Below, in pieces: positions 58,897-64,000 of a DNA stretch of 64,000 bases. The notes beneath the pieces were generated by a model. The model did not search any database. It was not told the origin of the DNA and worked only from the letters and a program-made list of their open reading frames with translations. The DNA is taken from NCBI RefSeq assembly GCF_000422305.1, contig NZ_AULN01000012.1, forward strand, positions 145,001 through 209,000. The letters run 5' to 3'. The DNA comes from Luteimonas mephitis DSM 12574 (GTDB lineage Bacteria; Pseudomonadota; Gammaproteobacteria; Xanthomonadales; Xanthomonadaceae). The translations under genes were made by a program, and so were the position numbers. How positions within the stretch are numbered: the first letter of the stretch is position 1; each line of letters begins with the position of its first letter.

Positions 58897-60557
58897 TGCC
58901 CCGCTGGATCACATCGCTGGCCTGCCTGCTGATCCTGTTCGCGAGCGTTGCCGCGCAGGCGCAGACGCGCGCCTGGATCGATCGCGACCAGGTGGCGCTT
59001 GGCGAAACCCTGACCCTCAACGTGGAGACCGACGACGCCCGCGCCGGTCCGCCGGACTGGTCGCCGCTGGACAAGGACTTCATCGTCAGCGGCAACAGCA
59101 GCAGCCGCCAGGTCGAGATCGTCAACGGCAGTGCAAGCACCCGGCTGCTGTTCGCCGTTGCCCTGCAGCCGCGGCGCGAAGGATTGCTGACGGTGCCTGC
59201 GCTGGCCATCGGCAGCCACAGGACGCAGCCGCTGCCGCTCACGGTCACTGCCGCGGCGCCGCCGGCACGCGCGGGCAGCGCCGCCTTCATCGAGGCGCAG
59301 CTCGACGACGAAACGCCGTACGTGCAGCAGGCCGTGGGATACACGCTGCGCCTGTACTACGCCACGCCGCTGGTGTCCGGCCAGCTCGACCAGGCCGCGC
59401 CCGACGGTGCTTCGCTGCAGCGCGTCGGCAGCGACCTGCAGTACACGCGCCAGGTGGGCGGCAAGCGTTACACGGTGGTCGAGCGCCGCTTCCTGCTGGT
59501 GCCCGAGCGCAGCGGGCCGCTGACGATCCCCGGGGCGCGCTTCAGCGGGCGCAGTACCGGCGGCTTCTTCGACGACATGTTCGGCGACGGCTCGCGCGAG
59601 CTCAGCGCGAACGGCGCGCCGCGCTTCGTCACCGTGCGTCCGGTGCCCGCGAAGGCGCCGCAGCCGTGGCTGCCGCTGCGCGGGCTTGGGCTGCGCTACG
59701 TCGCCACGCCGCAGGGTGTGCGCGCCGGTGAAGCGGCCACGGTCACCATCGAGGCGCGCGCGGACGGCGCCACCGCGGCGCAGTTCCCGGAGATCGAAAT
59801 GCCCGCGATCGACGGCGCACAGGTGTTCGCCGAACCTGCGCAGACCGACGAGACCTTCGAAGACGGCCGCCCGAAGCTCACGGTGACGCGCAAGTTCTCG
59901 ATCGTGCCCACGCGCCCCGGCGCGCTGCGCATCCCCGGCCCGCGCATCGCGTGGTGGGACGTGCGCGCGGCGGCGCCACGCGCCGCGTCGCTGCCCGACC
60001 TGCAGTGGCAGGTTGCGCCCGGCGCGACGGGCAATGATGCGCCGGCTGCAGCGGCTGGCGATGCGGGTAGCGGCGTGTCCGCCGATGAAGATGCCTCGCG
60101 CCTGCCGGTCGTGCGCGGTAATGCACGGATCTGGCCATGGGCGACGGCCGGGTTCGCACTGCTGTGGCTGGCCACGCTGGTATGGGCGCTGCAGCGCAAG
60201 CCGCAGCCGGCGGTGCAACCAGGCCGGCGCGCCGAAACGGCGACTGCCGCGCCGCCGCACGCGAGCCTGCGCGAACTCAAGCGCGCACTCGACAGCGGCG
60301 GCTTCGATGACGTCGCCGTCGTGCTGCTTGCAATGGCCGATCCGCCGGCCGCCGACCTCGATGCCGTGCGTGCGCGCCTGGACGATGCCGCGCAGCGCGA
60401 CGCCGTCACCCAATTGCAGCGGGCGCGCTGGGGTGATGGTGACGGTCCGGCCGCACGCGCCAGCCTGCGCGGGGCGTTCGCATCCGGCCCCCGCTGGCGT
60501 GGGCATGAAGTCGGCCGGGCCAAAGAACCGCTGCCACCGCTGTACCCGGACGGATGA
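58896..60557 (+). CDS. BatD family protein
   Basis: A 553-residue exported protein with a cleavable signal peptide (about 1-23, ending AQAQ) and tandem Ig-like domains facing the periplasm. A C-terminal membrane helix (about 411-430, IWPWATAGFALLWLATLVWA) is followed by a cytoplasmic tail. Typical BatD sequence includes WIDRDQVALGETLTLNV. The start shares a base with the previous stop (TGATG). Last gene of the MoxR/Bat operon. Confidence 0.92.
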   Translation: MPRWITSLACLLILFASVAAQAQTRAWIDRDQVALGETLTLNVETDDARAGPPDWSPLDKDFIVSGNSSSRQVEIVNGSASTRLLFAVALQPRREGLLTVPALAIGSHRTQPLPLTVTAAAPPARAGSAAFIEAQLDDETPYVQQAVGYTLRLYYATPLVSGQLDQAAPDGASLQRVGSDLQYTRQVGGKRYTVVERRFLLVPERSGPLTIPGARFSGRSTGGFFDDMFGDGSRELSANGAPRFVTVRPVPAKAPQPWLPLRGLGLRYVATPQGVRAGEAATVTIEARADGATAAQFPEIEMPAIDGAQVFAEPAQTDETFEDGRPKLTVTRKFSIVPTRPGALRIPGPRIAWWDVRAAAPRAASLPDLQWQVAPGATGNDAPAAAAGDAGSGVSADEDASRLPVVRGNARIWPWATAGFALLWLATLVWALQRKPQPAVQPGRRAETATAAPPHASLRELKRALDSGGFDDVAVVLLAMADPPAADLDAVRARLDDAAQRDAVTQLQRARWGDGDGPAARASLRGAFASGPRWRGHEVGRAKEPLPPLYPDG

Positions 60558-60711
60558 TGGAAGCGCGTTGGCGCGCGCAACGGGCGATGTCGCGATATCC
60601 GCGCGCCAGGTAACCCGGCGTCGCCGATCGCCCGTGGTGGCGGCATCGCCGATGGCGCATGGCCCGGTTTGCTAAGCTCCGGGCCTTCCCGCGCCGCGAG
60701 CGACAACGCCC

Positions 60712-62100
60712 ATGATCGAACCGACCACGCCCGCCAAGGCGGCCATGCCGCTGCACTGGAAGATCGCGATCGGCTTCTTCCTGGGCTTGGCCATCGGTCT
60801 GCTGGTGTACTACACGGGACTGCACGACTGGACGCCGGTCGACCTGACGTCCGCCGCGTGCATGGCCAACGAGCCGGCGTGGTACTGCCGCCCGGTGGTC
60901 GACCTGTTCGTGCAGGGCGTCACCCAGCCCGGCGGCAGGCTGTTCCTGTCGCTGATCTTCATGCTGATCGTGCCGCTGCTGTTCTCGGCGCTGGTCACGG
61001 GCGTTTCGGAGATGGGCGACATCCGTTCGCTCGGCCGCATCGGCTGGCGCACGCTGGCCTACACCATCCTGCTGTCGGGCATCGCGGTGGTGCTCGGGCT
61101 GGTGATGGTCGACGTGTTCAAGCCGGGCGCCGGCGTGGACCCGGTGCTCGCGCAGCAGTTGCTCAGCGAAGGCGCCGAGCGGGCGCAGGCCATCGTGCGC
61201 GACAGCCAGGGCCAGGCCAGCGGCGTCGAGATGCTGCTGTCGATCGTCCCGGACAACGTGGTCGGCGCGGCGTCCAGCAACGCGTCGATCCTTGCGCTGA
61301 TGTTCTTTGCGCTGATGTTCGGCGTCGGCATCGTGGTCAGCAAGGCCACGCCGGGCATCGAAACGCTGCGTCGCGGCATCGAAGGCCTGTTCGAAGTCTC
61401 GATGACCCTGATCGGGCTGGTGATCCGGCTGGCGCCGTACGCGGTGTTCTGCTTCATGTTCAACCTCGCCGTGCTGTTCGGCTGGGAACTGCTGGTGCGG
61501 CTGGGCTGGTATGTGCTGGTGGTGTTCGGCGCGCTGGTGATCCACACGGTGGTGGTGTATTCGCTGTCGTTGAGGTTCATTGGCGGCTACTCGCCGATGA
61601 AGTTCTTCAAGGGCGTGCAGGAAGCGATGCTGATGGCGTTCTCGACCGCGTCGAGCAACGCCACCCTGCCCACTGCGCTGAATGTCGCCGACAACGAACT
61701 GGGCCTGCCACGGCGGGTGTCGCGCTTCGTGCTGACCATCGGTGCCACCGCCAACCAGAACGGCACTGCGCTGTTCGAGGGCGTGACGGTGATCTTCCTC
61801 GCCCAGTTCTTCGGCGTCGAACTGTCGATGGGCCAGCAGGTGATGGTGATGCTGGTGTGCATCCTCGGCGGCATCGGCACCGCCGGCGTGCCGTCCGGCT
61901 CGCTGCCGGTGGTGGCGCTGATCTGCGCGATGGTCGGGGTGCCGCCGGAAGGCATCGGGCTGATCCTGGGCGTGAACCATTTCCTCGACATGTCGCGCAC
62001 GGTGGTCAACGTCACCGGCGACCTGGCGATCGCGGCGATGGTGTCGAAGGGCGAGCCGGAAACCACGATGCTCGACGAGGCGGCGAAGGGCAACGGTTGA
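60712..62100 (+). CDS. Dicarboxylate/amino acid:cation symporter (DAACS family)
   Basis: A 462-residue inner-membrane transporter of the glutamate/aspartate/C4-dicarboxylate family. It has about eight membrane helices plus two re-entrant loops. The first re-entrant signature is TASSNATLPTAL. The NMDGT motif region reads ATANQNGTALFEG, a known variant. NHFLDMSRTVVNVTGD is the last conserved segment. The substrate cannot be fixed, but the family symports with H+ or Na+. The ATG at 60712 starts it. It stands alone, with a 154-bp gap after the Bat operon in which I see nothing. Confidence 0.94.
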   Translation: MIEPTTPAKAAMPLHWKIAIGFFLGLAIGLLVYYTGLHDWTPVDLTSAACMANEPAWYCRPVVDLFVQGVTQPGGRLFLSLIFMLIVPLLFSALVTGVSEMGDIRSLGRIGWRTLAYTILLSGIAVVLGLVMVDVFKPGAGVDPVLAQQLLSEGAERAQAIVRDSQGQASGVEMLLSIVPDNVVGAASSNASILALMFFALMFGVGIVVSKATPGIETLRRGIEGLFEVSMTLIGLVIRLAPYAVFCFMFNLAVLFGWELLVRLGWYVLVVFGALVIHTVVVYSLSLRFIGGYSPMKFFKGVQEAMLMAFSTASSNATLPTALNVADNELGLPRRVSRFVLTIGATANQNGTALFEGVTVIFLAQFFGVELSMGQQVMVMLVCILGGIGTAGVPSGSLPVVALICAMVGVPPEGIGLILGVNHFLDMSRTVVNVTGDLAIAAMVSKGEPETTMLDEAAKGNG

Positions 62101-62683
62101 TCGCACGCCACATCGCGACCTGACGGGCCTCCCGAACACGCCGAGGCATTGGATCGTGGGCTTGCCAAAAAGCAGGTCGAGGTTACGGGTCCGACGGCTT
62201 TTCCGCGTGATCGCACGCCTCCCCGCGAGCTGGCGGTTCCGGCGCGGCCGGCAGCCCTTCGGGGCGAATGCCCTCCGGCGTCCACCTTGCGACGGATGCC
62301 TCCTCCTTTATTTCGCCCCGAAGGGCTGCCGGCCTCGCCGGGGCGTCGGATCGCAGGCTTGCCGGGGAGCCATGCTTCGCTTGGCGCTTCTACAGCCGCC
62401 ACACAACTTGCAGCGCCGGGTGCGGGTGCCTTTGGCGCGGAATGAAGGAGGAGGCGCCGGCCATAGGCCGACGCCGGGCGACATTCGCCTATAGGGCACC
62501 CGTGCCCGGCGCCCCCGCGTCCAGAATGGCGTCGCCGAGTGATCCGAATCGAACTGTCGGAGGCGTAGCCCCGACCTGCTGCTTTTTGCTTCCCCGCGGG
62601 GGCGTGGGACAATACGCCGCCCGCGAATTGCCGGGCGCCGCCCTGCGGATGCGCCCGCGTCCGCATACAAGACTCCAGAGCCC
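62101..62683. other. 583-bp gap between symporter and tkt
   Basis: No gene is supported. It contains copy 2 of the palindromic repeat (62230-62365) and, near 62449-62514, GC-rich inverted segments (GGCGCCGGCC... and CCCGGCGCC). A weak promoter-like pair TTGCTT (62586) and GACAAT (62608) with 16 bases between lies about 70 bases before tkt. Confidence 0.55.
62230..62365. repeat. Palindromic 136-bp repeat, copy 2
   Basis: Core arms CGGCAGCCCTTCGGGGCGAA (from 62249) and TTTCGCCCCGAAGGGCTGCC (ending 62330) enclose a diverged centre. Size and spacing of flanking matches equal copy 1 at 44665-44800. Confidence 0.8.
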
Positions 62684-64000
62684 ATGACGACGCCCAGCCG
62701 CCGCGACCTCGCCAACGCCATCCGTTTCCTCGCCATCGACGCCGTGCAGGCCGCCAACTCGGGCCACCCGGGCATGCCGATGGGCATGGCCGACATCGCC
62801 GAGGTGCTCTGGAACGATTACCTGGGCCACAACCCCAACAATCCGAAGTGGTTCAACCGCGACCGCTTCGTGCTCTCCAACGGCCACGGTTCGATGCTGC
62901 AGTACGCGCTGCTGCACCTGTCGGGCTACGACCTGCCGATCGAGCAGATCAGGGGCTTCAGGCAGCTGGGTTCGCTGACCCCGGGCCATCCCGAGAACTT
63001 CGTCACCCCGGGCGTGGAAACCACCACCGGCCCGCTCGGGCAGGGCTTCGCCAACGCGGTGGGCATGGCGCTCGCGGAAAAGGTGCTGGCGCAGCGCTTC
63101 AACCGCCCCGAGTTCAACGTCGTCGACCACCGCACCTGGGTGTTCATGGGCGACGGCTGCATGATGGAAGGCATCTCGCACGAAGCCGCATCGCTCGCCG
63201 GCACCCTGGGCCTGGGCAAGCTGGTCGCGTTCTGGGACGACAACCACATCTCGATCGACGGCGAGGTCGAGGGCTGGTTCACCGACGACACGCCGGCGCG
63301 CTTCGAAGCCTACGGCTGGCGCGTGATCCGCGGCGTCGACGGCCACGATGCCGACGCGATCAAGGCCGCGATCGAACAGGCGCTGGCGCACGACGACAAG
63401 CCGGTGCTCATCTGCTGCCGCACCACCATCGGCTTCGGCTCGCCGAACAAGGCCGGCAAGGAGTCCTCGCACGGCGCCGCGCTGGGCAAGGACGAAGTGG
63501 AAGCCACGCGCAAGGCGCTGGGCTGGGAACATGGCCCGTTCGAGATCCCGCAGGAAATCCGCGACGGCTGGCGTGCCGGCAACGCCGGGCTGGTGCGCGA
63601 GGAACAGTGGAACCGGATGTTCGACCAGTACGCCGCGCGCCATCCTGCGCTGGCCGAGGAACTGGTGCGCCGTTCGCACGCCGAATTGCCGGAAGGCTTT
63701 GCCGCCGAGGCCGATGCCTACATCGCCAAGCTGCAGGCCGATGGCAAGGTGGTCGCCTCGCGCAAGGCCTCGCAGATGGCGATCGAGGCCTTCGCGCCGC
63801 ACCTGCCCGAACTGATCGGTGGCTCGGCCGACCTGGCCGGCTCCAACCTGACGTTGTGGAGCGGCAGCAAGTCGGTGGTGGGCGACAGCCCCAACGCCAA
63901 CTACATCTATTTCGGCGTGCGCGAATTCGCGATGACCGCGATCAGCAACGGCCTTGCCGTGCACGGCGGCTTCATTCCCTACGACGCCACGTTCCTGGTG
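62684..64000 (+). CDS. tkt: Transketolase (3' end beyond window)
   Basis: A thiamine-diphosphate enzyme that transfers two-carbon units in the non-oxidative pentose phosphate pathway. The first 439 residues are visible, out of about 660-670 in the family; the frame is open to the window end. Motifs: [13 protein letters not shown] near 26-38, [33 protein letters not shown], the ThDP-binding [18 protein letters not shown] near 157-174, and the second-domain start [14 protein letters not shown]. The ATG at 62684 starts it. Confidence 0.97.
   Translation, partial: MTTPSRRDLANAIRFLAIDAVQAANSGHPGMPMGMADIAEVLWNDYLGHNPNNPKWFNRDRFVLSNGHGSMLQYALLHLSGYDLPIEQIRGFRQLGSLTPGHPENFVTPGVETTTGPLGQGFANAVGMALAEKVLAQRFNRPEFNVVDHRTWVFMGDGCMMEGISHEAASLAGTLGLGKLVAFWDDNHISIDGEVEGWFTDDTPARFEAYGWRVIRGVDGHDADAIKAAIEQALAHDDKPVLICCRTTIGFGSPNKAGKESSHGAALGKDEVEATRKALGWEHGPFEIPQEIRDGWRAGNAGLVREEQWNRMFDQYAARHPALAEELVRRSHAELPEGFAAEADAYIAKLQADGKVVASRKASQMAIEAFAPHLPELIGGSADLAGSNLTLWSGSKSVVGDSPNANYIYFGVREFAMTAISNGLAVHGGFIPYDATFLV

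Noticed and set aside
62101-62683. Small protein-coding genes in the 583-bp gap before tkt
   Set aside because: Short open frames here (about 100-140 codons) lie across the palindromic repeat and are not protein-like on either strand.

Overview
The window is a high-GC chromosomal segment whose gene content and order point to a gammaproteobacterium of the family Xanthomonadaceae (Lysobacter/Luteimonas-like). The evidence is the zapA - 6S RNA - 5-formyl-THF cyclo-ligase - EVE - rpiA order, the gmk-rpoZ-spoT-ridA run, a pilMNOPQ operon divergent from mrcA, rpmE2 next to gltA, GTAG-headed REP-like repeats, and many ATGA/GTGA gene overlaps. The genus is an inference.

Layout. 1-3316: the 3' part of an rRNA operon (end of the 16S-23S spacer, 23S, 5S, strong terminator). 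3556-6268 (minus strand): rpiA, EVE protein, 5-formyl-THF cyclo-ligase, 6S RNA, zapA and a ZapB-like coiled coil. 6300-17607: cyclic-di-GMP genes (two GGDEF/EAL proteins, a PilZ protein overlapping a DUF1631 gene) interleaved with a UPF0149 protein and two proline peptidases (pepP, pepQ). 17731-25650: hemW, rdgB, rph, then divergent yicC, gmk, rpoZ, spoT, ridA. 25723-39387: an apparent accessory block with an AraC regulator, a beta-helix lipoprotein, a diheme cytochrome c lipoprotein, a TonB-dependent receptor, a six-gene Mrp cation/proton antiporter operon and a tandem universal stress protein. 39534-44552: recG, nucleoside hydrolase, ribosomal protein L31 type B, citrate synthase. 44892-53378: an unrecognised conserved protein, penicillin-binding protein 1A, and the pilMNOPQ operon. 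53603-60557: a MoxR/DUF58/DUF4381/VWA/VWA-TPR/BatD operon. 60712-64000: a dicarboxylate/amino-acid:cation symporter and the 5' two thirds of transketolase, cut by the window end.

How the genes work together. The pil genes build the inner-membrane alignment complex and outer-membrane secretin of type IV pili, and the c-di-GMP genes upstream are plausible regulators of surface behaviour. The MoxR-to-BatD operon looks like a membrane-anchored AAA+/VWA envelope-maintenance system. The Mrp operon is a complete sodium/proton antiporter. rpiA and tkt are both in the non-oxidative pentose phosphate pathway but lie far apart.

The best candidate for an undescribed system is 25723-31909. A secreted beta-helix lipoprotein and a diheme cytochrome lipoprotein, which recur as a gene pair of unknown function, sit here between a divergent AraC-type regulator and a TonB-dependent receptor. 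The window also carries at least three families of palindromic repeats. One copy is translated as the N-terminus of the DUF58 gene, and the GTAG head of another family supplies the stop codons of spoT and rdgB. No CRISPR array, prophage, transposase or tRNA gene was seen.
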